A DNA stretch of 64,000 bases from Roseateles sp. YR242 (GCF_900109745.1 NZ_FOAV01000006.1:186001-250000); one strand, 5' to 3'. Positions 29,946 through 38,583 are shown, numbered from the stretch's first letter. Made by a program: numbers and translations. Notes: generated by a model from the letters alone, not told the origin.

Positions 29946-30443
29946 TTACAAGCCCAAGGTGGTGCCCGCAAACGAATCGGTAGAGCGTTGCTCAATAGCG
30001 TCAAACCACTCCCGTGTCGTGGCCTCTTCCCGGGCATTGCCAAGGCTCACGGAGGCACGTGTGGCCGTCCATCGCTTGAACACCAGCAATCCAGGTGCCA
30101 GCACCACCCCCACTGGTGAGGGTTGGCTGCGCTCTGGCGGGTCGGAAGCCTCGAAGGACTTGGCCGAGATGACACGGTCGTGCAATTGCCGCCATTGCAC
30201 AAAGCGCGGGTGTGCGCGGCGCAATGGCTCGTAGTCGGTGGCCAGAAGGTGCAGGCGGCGGTGCGGCAAGGCCCAGGCGTTGAGCGCGCCCAGCAGGGTC
30301 GGATCCGAGAGTGGCCAGTCGGCGAAATCCGCATCCATCCAGCACAGCTCACGACCGCCCTCGGCAGCAGACCTCACCAGCACTTGCAACAGCAACTGCT
30401 GGATCTGGTCCCGGGATTCGTAGACACCGTCCTTCAATTCCAT
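29946..30443 (-). CDS. Uncharacterised 165-aa protein next to the ribosomal oxygenase gene
   Basis: The ATG at 30443 has GAGGAG about seven bases upstream. The protein begins MELKDGVYESRDQIQQLLLQ and contains MDADFADWPLSD, RRLHLLATDYEPLRRAHPRF and a C-terminal VLVFKRW-like strand (LLVFKRWTATRASVSL). The pattern recalls the betaproteobacterial DUF7931-type family, which has a phospholipase-D-like or backbone-binding appearance but no HKD motif here. It lies 53 bp downstream of the oxygenase gene on the same strand and is likely cotranscribed. Function unknown. Confidence 0.65.
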   Translation of the reverse strand: MELKDGVYESRDQIQQLLLQVLVRSAAEGGRELCWMDADFADWPLSDPTLLGALNAWALPHRRLHLLATDYEPLRRAHPRFVQWRQLHDRVISAKSFEASDPPERSQPSPVGVVLAPGLLVFKRWTATRASVSLGNAREEATTREWFDAIEQRSTDSFAGTTLGL

Positions 30444-30496
30444 CACCCGACTCCTCGAAAAACCGAAGCTGCGACCAGCACCGCGGATGTGGTGAT

Positions 30497-31951
30497 TCAG
30501 TCCGGCTGCACCCAGCCGTCCTCCGTCCATTGGTCCAGCAAATCACGTGCCCCTTCGCTCAGCCTTGCCACATCTGCCGCCAGGAGGCGGCGCTGGTCTG
30601 CCAGCCGCTTCATCAAGGTCGCATCGCGGCCGCCGGCACGGAAGGCCGCACCATTGATGAAGATATGGGCCGCGTCATACATCATGCGGGTGCGGGCATC
30701 CAGCCGGGCATTCAGGCCCTCCGGCAACGCATCGCCAGGTTCGAAGAACACACGCGGCTTCGGTTCGGTCAGAGCCTCGCCCAGGGCCCGCTCCAGTGCC
30801 AGGGGGTCATGCACCGCCTTGAGCACCGCCTCACGTGCGAAGGCCAGCAGCTGTTCGGGAATGAGGCCAGGCGCCGACGTGGCTTCCTGAAGCGGGTCCA
30901 CATACATGCGGTCGGACCCGGCGGTGCTCTCGTCGCCTTCGTCAGTCAGGCGCACCAGCAGTTCATTGGCCAGCTCCGCGCGCCAGGGTGAACGGAAGCC
31001 CACCGATGCCGTCATGCAGTCCCCATCCACAGCCACACCATCGTGGGCCCAGCCCGGAGGCAGGTAGAGCATGTCTCCCGGCTCCAGGATGAAATCTTGC
31101 TCCGGCGTGAAGTCGGCCAACACCTTGAGCGGGACGTCACCGCGCAGCTCACCCGACGTGGCCACGCCGCGGCGGCCGATGTGCCAATGGCGACGGCCGC
31201 TGACCTGGATCAGGAAAACGTCATACGAGTCGAAGTGGGGGCCGACACCCCCACCCTCGCTGGCATAGGAAAGCATCAAGTCATCCAGCCGCGCTTCCGG
31301 CACGAAGCGGAACCGGCTCAGCAGCTCATGGGCGGCAGGCACGTGCAGGTCCAGGCCCTGCAGCAACACCGTCCATTGCGGCTTGCTCCAGGCCGGCAGC
31401 TTGGCGATAGGCCCCTGGCGCAGGGACCAGCGCCCACCAGGCTGCTGAGTGACCAGCCGCGATTCGACCTCATCGCTGGCCGCCAGTTGCGCCACCGTGG
31501 CGCGATCCACGGGTGCCGTGATGCCCGGCAGGGCCTGGCGCACCAGCAGCGGCTTCTTCTGCCAGTGGCGCTTCATGAATTGCTCCGGACTCAAGCCACC
31601 CAGGAGTTCCGTGGGCTGGGTGATGTCCAACCCAGGGCGCTGCGCGGGACGGACGCTACGGGCACCAGACTTCGAGGCCTTGGTGGCCTTAACGGCAACT
31701 GTGGCTTTCGTGGCTTTCGTGGCTTGCGGGGCTTTTGCGGCTTTAGCAGTCTTTGCAGCTTCAGCGACCTTACCGATCTCAGCGGCCTCAATGGCTTCAG
31801 CGGCCGTTTTGGCCGTTTTGGCTGTTTTGGCCGTTTGCTCCGTTTGGGCCGGCTTGAGCTTCTTGGTGGGGACGGCACCGCGGTGGGCATCCTGCCTGGC
31901 AGCAGCGGCAGCTTTGGAAGTTGGGGCGGTGGTAGCGTTCTTGGCGGTCAT
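30497..31951 (-). CDS. roxA: JmjC/cupin 2-oxoglutarate oxygenase (ribosomal oxygenase RoxA/YcfD-like) with repetitive N-terminal extension
   Basis: The core from about residue 110 matches bacterial ribosomal oxygenases: PEQFMKRHWQKKPLLVRQA, Fe ligands His and Asp in PHFDSYDVFLIQVSG, the second His in YLPPGWAHDGVAV, and a C-terminal winged-helix region. E. coli YcfD hydroxylates an Arg of ribosomal protein uL16; the same role is inferred. Residues 1-110 are an extra low-complexity Ala/Lys/Thr segment (TAKTAKTAKTA, KATKATVAVKATKASK), partly encoded by 9-bp DNA repeats. The start at 31951 includes this tail; a shorter product cannot be excluded. The gene is divergent from slyD. Confidence 0.85.
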   Translation of the reverse strand: MTAKNATTAPTSKAAAAARQDAHRGAVPTKKLKPAQTEQTAKTAKTAKTAAEAIEAAEIGKVAEAAKTAKAAKAPQATKATKATVAVKATKASKSGARSVRPAQRPGLDITQPTELLGGLSPEQFMKRHWQKKPLLVRQALPGITAPVDRATVAQLAASDEVESRLVTQQPGGRWSLRQGPIAKLPAWSKPQWTVLLQGLDLHVPAAHELLSRFRFVPEARLDDLMLSYASEGGGVGPHFDSYDVFLIQVSGRRHWHIGRRGVATSGELRGDVPLKVLADFTPEQDFILEPGDMLYLPPGWAHDGVAVDGDCMTASVGFRSPWRAELANELLVRLTDEGDESTAGSDRMYVDPLQEATSAPGLIPEQLLAFAREAVLKAVHDPLALERALGEALTEPKPRVFFEPGDALPEGLNARLDARTRMMYDAAHIFINGAAFRAGGRDATLMKRLADQRRLLAADVARLSEGARDLLDQWTEDGWVQPD

Positions 31952-32006
31952 TCCTGCATTGTCCTCGGTCCAACCAGTGCCTGAAGGGCCGTGAGAGAAT
32001 CCGTTG

Positions 32007-32534
32007 ATGCAAATCACTGCCCCCTGCGTGGTCTCCCTGACGTGGAGACTGGAAGATGCCCAAGGCCAGTCCGTGGAAGAACTCAACCCTGCGATGGAGT
32101 TTTTCTACGGCGGCGATGACCTGTTTGCCAAAGTCGAGGAGGCGCTTGCCGACCACGTCGTAGGCGACGAAATCAGTGTGGCACTCCAGCCCGAAGACGC
32201 CTTCGGTGACTACGATAGCGGTCTGGTGTGCTTCGAGGCTCGGGACATCTTCCCGGAGAACGTCGTGGTGGGCATGCAGTTCGAAGGCCTTCCAGAAGGC
32301 GCGGCCACACCGGACATGCCCGCAGGCCGCATCTACACCGTGACGGAGATCTATCCCGAGCACGTGGTGCTGGACGGCAACCACCCGCTGGCCGGCATCG
32401 GCTTGCGCATCCACGTCACCGTGTGCGACGTACGCGAGGCGACCGAGGAAGAAATCGAAGCCGGCACCCTGGGAGACTCCGGCCTGACCGTGCTGAATGG
32501 CCCGACGCAGGACGACGAGCCGCTGCTGCATTGA
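32007..32534 (+). CDS. slyD: FKBP-type peptidyl-prolyl cis-trans isomerase, SlyD-like
   Basis: A 175-residue protein with the split FKBP domain and inserted chaperone (IF) domain: VVSLTWRLEDAQGQ, MEFFYGGDDLFAKVEEALADH, VALQPEDAFGDYD and an inserted VGMQFEG through TVTEIYPEHVVLDGNHPLAG. The last stretch is the hallmark GNHPLAG. The His/Cys-rich metal-binding tail of E. coli SlyD is absent, which is common in betaproteobacteria. It should act in folding of exported or metal-requiring proteins. It shares a 55-bp divergent promoter region with the oxygenase gene. Confidence 0.88.
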   Translation: MQITAPCVVSLTWRLEDAQGQSVEELNPAMEFFYGGDDLFAKVEEALADHVVGDEISVALQPEDAFGDYDSGLVCFEARDIFPENVVVGMQFEGLPEGAATPDMPAGRIYTVTEIYPEHVVLDGNHPLAGIGLRIHVTVCDVREATEEEIEAGTLGDSGLTVLNGPTQDDEPLLH

Positions 32535-32596
32535 CGATTCGTGGTGGTTCGGGCTGGCGGCCTAGGCGCTGTCATCGGCGAGAGCCATAGGTAAGC

Positions 32597-32648
32597 GCTA
32601 CAGGTGGTCGTTACAGGTGGTCGTTACAGGCGGTCGCTACAAGTGGGG
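32597..32648. repeat. Four-copy 13-bp tandem repeat
   Basis: Four consecutive 13-bp units of consensus GYTACAGGTGGTC, the last degenerate, lie between the convergent slyD and lpxD ends. The unit length is not a multiple of three and the array lies outside genes. Confidence 0.85.
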
Positions 32649-32695
32649 CCGCTGTAGGTCGCCGTCATAGCCGCCACTCATCGGCGGCATGATGC

Positions 32696-33829
32696 TCAAT
32701 GTGGCATTCCATTGGTCGGGCCACCCTCCAACTCCCTGGCTGTGGGCTTGGCCAGCCCCGCCGCCAGCACTTCGAACGCGCATTCAATCTCTCGGATGCG
32801 ATCCACCAGCCGACCCAGTTGCCGCGTATAGACCGCCGATGTCTGCCATTCGCGATGAGGCAGCAAGGGGTAAAGCCCGGTGTAGCGGCCCGGCTCGCGC
32901 AGGCTGTTGGGCACCAGGGAGCCGGGGCTGATGATGGTGCCCTCTGCAATTTCCAGGTGGCCGACAATCACTGCAGCACCGCCGATGCGGCACCGCGCGC
33001 CAATCCGGGCGCTTCCCGCCACGCCCGCGCAGGCCGCGATGGCCGTGTGAGCCCCGATGTGAACGTTATGGGCAATCTGGACCAGGTTGTCGATGTGCAC
33101 ACCTGACTCGATGACCGTATCGGCCAGCGCCCCCCGGTCGATGGTGGTGTTGGCGCCAATGTCCACATCGTCATGCAACACCACGCCGCCGGTATGCGGG
33201 ATGCGTTGCCAACGCTGCCCGTCCCAGGCCATGCCGAACCCGTCCGCACCGATGATGGCCCCGCTATGGATCCGCACACGGTGCCCCAGCACGCACCCGG
33301 CATAGATCGTGACACGCGGGTACAGAACCACATCGTCGCCAATGATCACGTCATCCCCGATCACCACCCCCGCCATCAACCGGCAGCGCGCGCCGATGCG
33401 CACCCGGTCTCCGATGCACACCATCGGGCCGATCTCGGTCCCGATGCCAATGGTTGGATTCTCGCCAATGACTGCCGAAGGGTGCCGGTCCGCACACAGA
33501 GGCTGCGGCGGATGCAGCATCTGCTGCAGCAGGGCGAAGTAGAGGTAGGGATCGGGAGTGACGATCAGGCTACGGTCGGCCTGCTCGGCGGCCGGGATGA
33601 ATTCCGGCTTGACGATCAAAGCGCCGGCGCGGCATTCGTCCAGCCGCTTTGTGTAGCGCGCATGGGCCACAAAGCTGATCTCGTCAGCGCGCGCATCCTC
33701 CAAAGCGGCTACACGCTGGATGAGCCGGTCCTCCCCCTGCAGCGTGCCACCCAGGCGCGCAATGAGTTGAGAGAGCCGATGGCCTGGCTCGGGTGGCGGG
33801 GATTCGAATACCTCGGGGGCTTTCGGCAT
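32696..33829 (-). CDS. lpxD: UDP-3-O-acylglucosamine N-acyltransferase (LpxD), stand-alone copy
   Basis: A 377-residue left-handed beta-helix acyltransferase. An N-terminal uridine-binding domain is followed by about ten hexapeptide repeats (IGDRVRIGARC and similar). The catalytic His lies in DNLVQIAHNVHIG, and GADGFG and RIGGAAVIVGH are conserved. It adds the second hydroxyacyl chain in lipid A synthesis. It is about 35 residues longer than E. coli LpxD, mainly at the two ends. Unlike the usual bamA-skp-lpxD-fabZ-lpxA order, no lipid A or BAM gene flanks it, so it is probably a second copy (inference). Confidence 0.85.
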   Translation of the reverse strand: MPKAPEVFESPPPEPGHRLSQLIARLGGTLQGEDRLIQRVAALEDARADEISFVAHARYTKRLDECRAGALIVKPEFIPAAEQADRSLIVTPDPYLYFALLQQMLHPPQPLCADRHPSAVIGENPTIGIGTEIGPMVCIGDRVRIGARCRLMAGVVIGDDVIIGDDVVLYPRVTIYAGCVLGHRVRIHSGAIIGADGFGMAWDGQRWQRIPHTGGVVLHDDVDIGANTTIDRGALADTVIESGVHIDNLVQIAHNVHIGAHTAIAACAGVAGSARIGARCRIGGAAVIVGHLEIAEGTIISPGSLVPNSLREPGRYTGLYPLLPHREWQTSAVYTRQLGRLVDRIREIECAFEVLAAGLAKPTARELEGGPTNGMPH

Positions 33830-33976
33830 GGACGGCGTTCACAGTCGGAAGGCCGCCAGTATTTCAAGCAAAGTTGCAGATTTCGATAGCTCAGAGCACT
33901 GCCAAATCGGCCGCCCCTCACTCTTACAACTGGCAAGCGTCCCACGTCTAAGTGGGTGGAATGCCCGCCCCCGTGT

Positions 33977-34426
33977 TCAACACTTGCCCGTCGAGCCGAA
34001 CCCGCCCTCGCCCCGCGATGAAGCATCGAAGTCCTCCACCAACCGGAACTGGGCCTGCACCACCGGCACGATCACCAGTTGCGCCATGCGGTCCATCGGT
34101 TGAAGCGTGAAGGCCTCCTGGCCGCGGTTCCAGACACTGACCATCAGTTGACCCTGGTAGTCCGAATCGATCAGCCCGACCAGGTTGCCCAGCACGATGC
34201 CGTGTTTGTGGCCCAGGCCGGAGCGCGGCAGGATGATCGCGGCCAGGCCGGGGTCGCCGATATGGATGGACAGGCCGGTGGGCACGAGAGTGGTTTCACC
34301 GGGGGCCAGGGTGATGGCGGTGTCCAGGCAGGCGCGCAGGTCCAGGCCGGCGCTGCCAGGCGTGGCATAGGCCGGCAGTTGCTCCGCCATGCGGCGGTCC
34401 AGCACTTTCAGATCGATGGTTGTCAT
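33977..34426 (-). CDS. dut: Deoxyuridine 5'-triphosphate nucleotidohydrolase
   Basis: A 149-residue trimeric dUTPase with its five motifs: AGLDLRAC (I), PRSGLG (II), GLIDSDYQG with catalytic Asp (III), RMAQLVIVP (IV) and [10 protein letters not shown] (V). It hydrolyses dUTP to dUMP, keeping uracil out of DNA and supplying dTMP synthesis. ATG 34426 was preferred to an upstream in-frame codon. It lies downstream of coaBC on the same strand, a widespread proteobacterial pairing. Confidence 0.96.
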   Translation of the reverse strand: MTTIDLKVLDRRMAEQLPAYATPGSAGLDLRACLDTAITLAPGETTLVPTGLSIHIGDPGLAAIILPRSGLGHKHGIVLGNLVGLIDSDYQGQLMVSVWNRGQEAFTLQPMDRMAQLVIVPVVQAQFRLVEDFDASSRGEGGFGSTGKC

Positions 34427-34462
34427 AACAAGCAAGGGTTGGGCAGGCCACCGGCCATTCCA

Positions 34463-34502
34463 AATGACCGGGAATGACCGGGAATGACCGGGGATGACCG
34501 GG
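34463..34502. repeat. Four-copy 10-bp tandem repeat
   Basis: Four units of (A/G)ATGACCGGG lie in the spacer between coaBC and dut, with no mismatch except the first base of the last unit. The 10-bp period equals about one helical turn. Confidence 0.85.
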
Positions 34503-34576
34503 GATGGCCTGCAATGAACTGGGGGGGGCCAGCGGCTTCAACCGGTTCAGGCAGGTTCAAACAGGTTGGGGCAGCT

Positions 34577-35806
34577 TCAGGCGTTGTAGGTGGTCAGGCG
34601 CTGGGCGATCTCGCGCACCAGCTCCCGCGCCAGCGTGAGCTTGTCGGCACGGGAGAGCTCGCGTTCTCCACGCGCATCCACCAACACGAGCGCATTGTCG
34701 TCCTGCCCGAAGGTGGCTGGCCCGATGTTGCCCACGATCAGCGGCACATTCTTGCGCTGGCGCTTCTCCCGTGCATGCTTGACCAAGTCTTGGCTTTCCG
34801 CCGCAAATCCGACGCACAGAGGTGGATGCGGCAAGGCTGCCACAGTGGCCAGGATGTCCGGGTTTTCCGCCAGTTCCAGCCGAGGGATATCGGCCTGGCC
34901 CGGCGCCGCATTCTTTTTGATCTTGTGCATCTGCTGCTGGGCAGGCCGCCAGTCGGCCACCGCAGCCGTGGCCACAAAGACCTGGTGGGAGGCGGCCAGG
35001 GGCAGGACGGCGTCCAGCATGTCGCGGGCGCTCTGCACGTCGATGCGCCGCACGCCCTGCGGCGTGGGCAGATGCACAGGCCCCGCCACCAGCGTGACCT
35101 CGGCACCGGCCTCGGCGGCTGCGCGGGCCACGGCAAAGCCCATCTTGCCGCTGGAGCGGTTGGTGATGCCACGCACGGGGTCGATGGCCTCGTAAGTGGG
35201 GCCGGCGGTGATCAGCAGCTTGCGGCCCGCCAGCACCTTGGGCTGGAAGTGCGCCACCACCAGCTCCAGCAGCTGCTGGGGTTCGAGCATGCGGCCGTCG
35301 CCCACTTCGCCGCAGGCCTGGTCGCCATTGCCCACGCCCAGCACCACGGCGCCGTCTTCAGTAATCTGGCGCAGGTTGCGCTGGGTGGCGGGATGGGCCC
35401 ACATCTCGCGGTTCATCGCGGGGGCCACCAGCAGGGCGCAGCGCAGCGCCGGCCGGGCCAGCGCGGTGAGGGTCAGCAGATCGTCGGCACGGCCCTGGGC
35501 CAGCCTGGCAATCACGTCGCCACTGGCAGGCGCCACGAGCATGGCGTCCGCCTCACGGCTGAGGTTGATGTGCGCCATGTTGTTGTCCGGGCGCGCATCC
35601 CATTGGCTCGTATAGACGGGACGGTTGGACAGGGCCTGCATCGTCACCGGCGTGATGAAGGATTCGGCCGCCTCGGTCATGATGACCTGCACCGTGGCAC
35701 CGGCCTTGACCAGCAGGCGGGTCAGTTCGGCGATCTTGTAGCAGGCGATGCCACCAGAGAGGCCCAGCAGCAGGTGCTTGCCGGCCAGAGGATTGGATTC
35801 GGACAT
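34577..35806 (-). CDS. coaBC: Bifunctional phosphopantothenoylcysteine decarboxylase / phosphopantothenate-cysteine ligase
   Basis: A 409-residue fusion enzyme. The N-terminal CoaC flavoprotein shows LGLSGGIACYKIAEL, the active-site His in NNMAHINLS, PAMNREMW and the mobile-flap Cys in ACGEVGDGRM. The CoaB ligase domain starts near residue 190 with ITAGPTYEAIDPVRGITNRS. Together they convert 4'-phosphopantothenate and cysteine to 4'-phosphopantetheine for coenzyme A. ATG 35806 is preferred to an in-frame TTG three codons upstream. It is followed by dut. Confidence 0.96.
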   Translation of the reverse strand: MSESNPLAGKHLLLGLSGGIACYKIAELTRLLVKAGATVQVIMTEAAESFITPVTMQALSNRPVYTSQWDARPDNNMAHINLSREADAMLVAPASGDVIARLAQGRADDLLTLTALARPALRCALLVAPAMNREMWAHPATQRNLRQITEDGAVVLGVGNGDQACGEVGDGRMLEPQQLLELVVAHFQPKVLAGRKLLITAGPTYEAIDPVRGITNRSSGKMGFAVARAAAEAGAEVTLVAGPVHLPTPQGVRRIDVQSARDMLDAVLPLAASHQVFVATAAVADWRPAQQQMHKIKKNAAPGQADIPRLELAENPDILATVAALPHPPLCVGFAAESQDLVKHAREKRQRKNVPLIVGNIGPATFGQDDNALVLVDARGERELSRADKLTLARELVREIAQRLTTYNA

Positions 35807-35945
35807 AGCAGACAACTCTATCAGTGCAGGCCTGGCCCCACCGCCGGATGGGCTACCCGTCTGGCGTCAATTGACCTTGGTCACCTGGCTACGCGTACCG
35901 GCTGCGCGAAACGCAGATCGGAGGGACATCAGTCGCGGGTTGAGC

Positions 35946-36740
35946 CTATTTCTTCTGGAATACCAAGTCCCAGACGCCATGGCCCAGCTGGATGCCGCGG
36001 TTCTCGAACTTGGTGAGCGGGCGATAGGCAGGCTTGGGTGCGTAGCCGCCATCCGGGGCGGTGTTGCGCAGGTGTGGGTCGGCGCTCAGTACCTCCAGCA
36101 TCTGCTCGGCATAGGGCGCCCAGTCGGTGGCACAGTGCAGATAGCCGCCCGGTGCAATGTGCTTGACGAGCTTGGCCACGAACGGCGCCTGGATCAGCCG
36201 GCGCTTGTTGTGGCGCTTCTTGTGCCAGGGGTCCGGGAAGAAAATGTGGACGCCGGCCAGCGAGGCTTCAGGAACCATGTGCTCGAGCACTTCCACGGCG
36301 TCGTGCTGGAAAATGCGGATGTTGGGGATGTCCTGCTCGCCAATGAGCTTGAGCAGCGCACCAACACCGGGCTCGTGCACTTCACAGCCGAGAAAATCAT
36401 GATCGGGCAAGCTGTGCGCAATCTGCGCCGTGGCAGCGCCCATGCCGAACCCGATCTCCAGCACGACCGGTGCCTGGCGGCCGAAGACCTGGGCAGTGTC
36501 GAGGGGGCGCTCCTCGAAAGGCAGAATGAATCGAGGGCCCAGCTCGGCCAGGGCCTTGATCTGGCCCGTGCCCATGCGGCCAGGACGCACGACAAAGCTG
36601 CGGATGCGGGCGCGGCGGGGGTCTACGTCTGTGCCCTTGCCGGTGCCGGTGCTGCTGTCTTCCACGCCTGGGTCTTCTGCCGCCTCGTCTTGCAGGTCGG
36701 TGCCGTGAATCTCGGGCTGGGCGGGGGTGGGGTGGGACAT
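35946..36740 (-). CDS. trmB: tRNA (guanine-N7-)-methyltransferase
   Basis: A 264-residue enzyme that methylates G46 in the tRNA variable loop with SAM. It contains EIGFGMG (SAM loop), the characteristic [15 protein letters not shown], and a C-terminal TKFENRG-like element ([13 protein letters not shown]). The first 45 residues are an acidic, low-complexity extension typical of Burkholderiales homologues. ATG 36740 starts [10 protein letters not shown]. The open frame continues upstream, but only through repeat sequence, so the longer start is rejected. Confidence 0.94.
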   Translation of the reverse strand: MSHPTPAQPEIHGTDLQDEAAEDPGVEDSSTGTGKGTDVDPRRARIRSFVVRPGRMGTGQIKALAELGPRFILPFEERPLDTAQVFGRQAPVVLEIGFGMGAATAQIAHSLPDHDFLGCEVHEPGVGALLKLIGEQDIPNIRIFQHDAVEVLEHMVPEASLAGVHIFFPDPWHKKRHNKRRLIQAPFVAKLVKHIAPGGYLHCATDWAPYAEQMLEVLSADPHLRNTAPDGGYAPKPAYRPLTKFENRGIQLGHGVWDLVFQKK

Positions 36741-36863
36741 GGATGAAAACAGCAGAAGAGAAAGTCGGCGTCGGGCGCCGACGAAAGGCGCGATTTTACG
36801 GGCACAGTGTGCCGGGACGCGCCAGGTCGGTTCAATGCGCCTGAACGGGCCCGTCGGTGCATG

Positions 36864-36941
36864 CGCCAGGAAGCACCGGCGCCGGTTCACGCAGGGACTC
36901 GCCAGCCGATTCATGCGCAGGGACGCGCCAGCAGGTTCATG
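36864..36941. repeat. Imperfect 26-28-bp direct repeats
   Basis: Three adjacent units resemble CGCAGGGACGCGCCAGCAGG followed by TTCATG (units at about 36864-36891, 36890-36915 and 36916-36941). Further degenerate units lie on both sides. The two best units differ at only a few positions. There are no spacers of variable sequence, so this is not a CRISPR array. Confidence 0.7.
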
Positions 36942-36954
36942 CGCCGGAAGGCGC

Positions 36955-37041
36955 CGGCCCGGGTACCTTTTGCTCCATGTCCCTCCTGTCTGGCTTCGCC
37001 AGCCATTCCTTCCCTGACTTACGCAAAAGGCACCCGGGCCG
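36955..37041. repeat. Long inverted repeat with 19-bp arms
   Basis: The left arm (36955-36973) and right arm (37023-37041) are reverse complements with one mismatch around GGGTACCTTTTGC. The 49-bp between them includes a small TGGC-TTC-GCCA hairpin. It could form an RNA cruciform or act as a mobile-element remnant. The upstream trmB promoter overlaps this neighbourhood. Confidence 0.65.
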
Positions 37042-37180
37042 CCGCCTTCCCAAACCCAGCACTGCGCCGATGTGGTCTGCGCCAATCAACTTCGAAAACC
37101 ACCCCCCATCAAGACAGGGGGGGGTCTAAAGACATGCTCAGCTCGACCTCATGCACCCGCCCACAACTACATACCGCTTC

Positions 37181-37212
37181 GTGCAGTTGTGCAGTTGTGC
37201 AGTTGTGCAGTT
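37181..37212. repeat. Four-copy 8-bp tandem repeat GTGCAGTT
   Basis: There are four perfect copies of GTGCAGTT, followed after one extra base by a partial fifth. The array lies about 50 bp beyond the deoA stop codon. Confidence 0.9.
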
Positions 37213-37263
37213 CGTGCAGCTCATGCAGCGCATGCATCTCTGCGCGCCAGCAGCACTCTCACA

Positions 37264-38583
37264 TCAAGCCAATCGTGCCATCACCAACGGTGACGCAGTC
37301 CAGGGCGCAGAGGCATCACTCAAGGTCATCGCTGCCTGCAGCCGCGCTGCAGCAGCATCCGCTGCGGCCTCCGTCGCAGCATGGACGAAGGCCAGCGGTT
37401 CACCCGCTGCAAGCACGTCACCCAGCTGGCGCATGCCGTTGAAACCCACACGCATGTCCAACACGTCACCCGGCAGCCGACGACCACCACCGAGTTCCAC
37501 AATGATCAATCCAATCTCGCGAGTCTGCATGGCCGTGATCCGCCCGGACTGCAAGGCCGGCACAGGCCGCACCACCGGTGCCGCCGGCAGATAGAGGTGG
37601 GATTTCTCCAGCAGGTCGACCGGGCCGCCCAAAGCGGCCGCCATGCGTGCAAAGCGCTCGGCGGCGGCGCCACTGTCCAGTGCCGCCTGCAGCCGCTGAC
37701 GCGCGTCGGTCAGGTTCTTGGCCAAGCCCCCCATCAGCAACATCTCGGCGGCAAGTGCCAAGGTGATTTCGTGGGTGCGCACCTCGCGCGGGACACGACC
37801 GGTCAGGTAGTCCAGCGCGCCCTGCACTTCCAGCGCATTGCCGACCTCGGCACCGAGCACCTGGTTCATGTCGGTGATCAGCGCATGGGTGCGCAAGCCC
37901 GCCCCCGCAGCCACCTCCACGATGCTGCGCGCCAGCTCTTCACCAAAAGCCGGCGTGGCAGCAAAGGCGCCATTGCCGCACTTGATGTCCATCGCCAGGC
38001 CCTGCAGACCAGCGGCGAGCTTCTTGGACAAGATGCTGGCCGTGATCAGCGGCACACTCTCCACCGTGGCAGTGACGTCGCGCGTGGCGTAGAAACGCTT
38101 GTCGGCCGGCGCCAGGTCGCCCGTCTGTCCAATGATGGCGCAACCCAGGGTACGGACGATGCGGTCGAAGTCGGCCGGTGCCGGCGCCGTGCCATAACCC
38201 GGGATCGCTTCGAGCTTGTCGACGGTGCCACCGGTGTGGCCCAGGCCACGGCCCGCAATCATCGGCACATAACCGCCACAGGCAGCCACCAGGGGCGCCA
38301 GCATCAGGCTGAGCTTGTCGCCCACCCCGCCACTGGAATGCTTGTCCAGCACCGGCCCGGGCATGTCCGGCCAGGCCAGCACACGGCCACTGTGCATCAT
38401 GGCGCGCGTCAGCGCCACGGCTTCGGCACGGCCCATGCCCTTCAGGAAGATGGCCATGCCCATGGCCGCCACCTGCCCCTCACTCCAGCTGCCGTCCACC
38501 AGGCCCCGCACAAAGTGCTGGATCTGCGCTTCGTCCAGGGCCAGGCCCTCGCGCTTGGTGCGGATGATTTCTTGAACCAGCAT
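37264..38583 (-). CDS. deoA: Thymidine phosphorylase
   Basis: A 439-residue enzyme of normal family length that phosphorolyses thymidine or deoxyuridine to base and 2-deoxyribose-1-phosphate. It contains the nucleoside-binding KHSSGGVGDK, GRGLGHTGGTVDKLE, and SILSKKLAAGL and KCGNGAF (substrate-contacting) segments. ATG 38583 lies 13 bp after the deoC stop, so it is the last gene of the salvage series. No deoB was found; a phosphopentomutase must be encoded elsewhere for its product to reach DeoC. Confidence 0.95.
   Translation of the reverse strand: MLVQEIIRTKREGLALDEAQIQHFVRGLVDGSWSEGQVAAMGMAIFLKGMGRAEAVALTRAMMHSGRVLAWPDMPGPVLDKHSSGGVGDKLSLMLAPLVAACGGYVPMIAGRGLGHTGGTVDKLEAIPGYGTAPAPADFDRIVRTLGCAIIGQTGDLAPADKRFYATRDVTATVESVPLITASILSKKLAAGLQGLAMDIKCGNGAFAATPAFGEELARSIVEVAAGAGLRTHALITDMNQVLGAEVGNALEVQGALDYLTGRVPREVRTHEITLALAAEMLLMGGLAKNLTDARQRLQAALDSGAAAERFARMAAALGGPVDLLEKSHLYLPAAPVVRPVPALQSGRITAMQTREIGLIIVELGGGRRLPGDVLDMRVGFNGMRQLGDVLAAGEPLAFVHAATEAAADAAAARLQAAMTLSDASAPWTASPLVMARLA

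Larger units (their letters stand above)
36741..37263. other. 520-bp gene-free spacer rich in repeats
   Basis: No coding sequence could be supported. The stretch holds several degenerate 26-28-bp repeats (about 36805-36960), a 19-bp-arm inverted repeat (36955-37041), a C-run/G-run hairpin near 37105-37130 and an 8-bp tandem array (37181-37212). It separates the trmB start from the deoA 3' end, so it must include the trmB promoter. Confidence 0.7.

Noticed and set aside
36864-36960. CRISPR-like direct repeats
   Set aside because: Repeats are contiguous and degenerate, without variable spacers or cas genes.
36741-37085. N-terminal extension of trmB by 115 codons
   Set aside because: The extension translates repeat sequence, has no family similarity, and makes TrmB far longer than its homologues.
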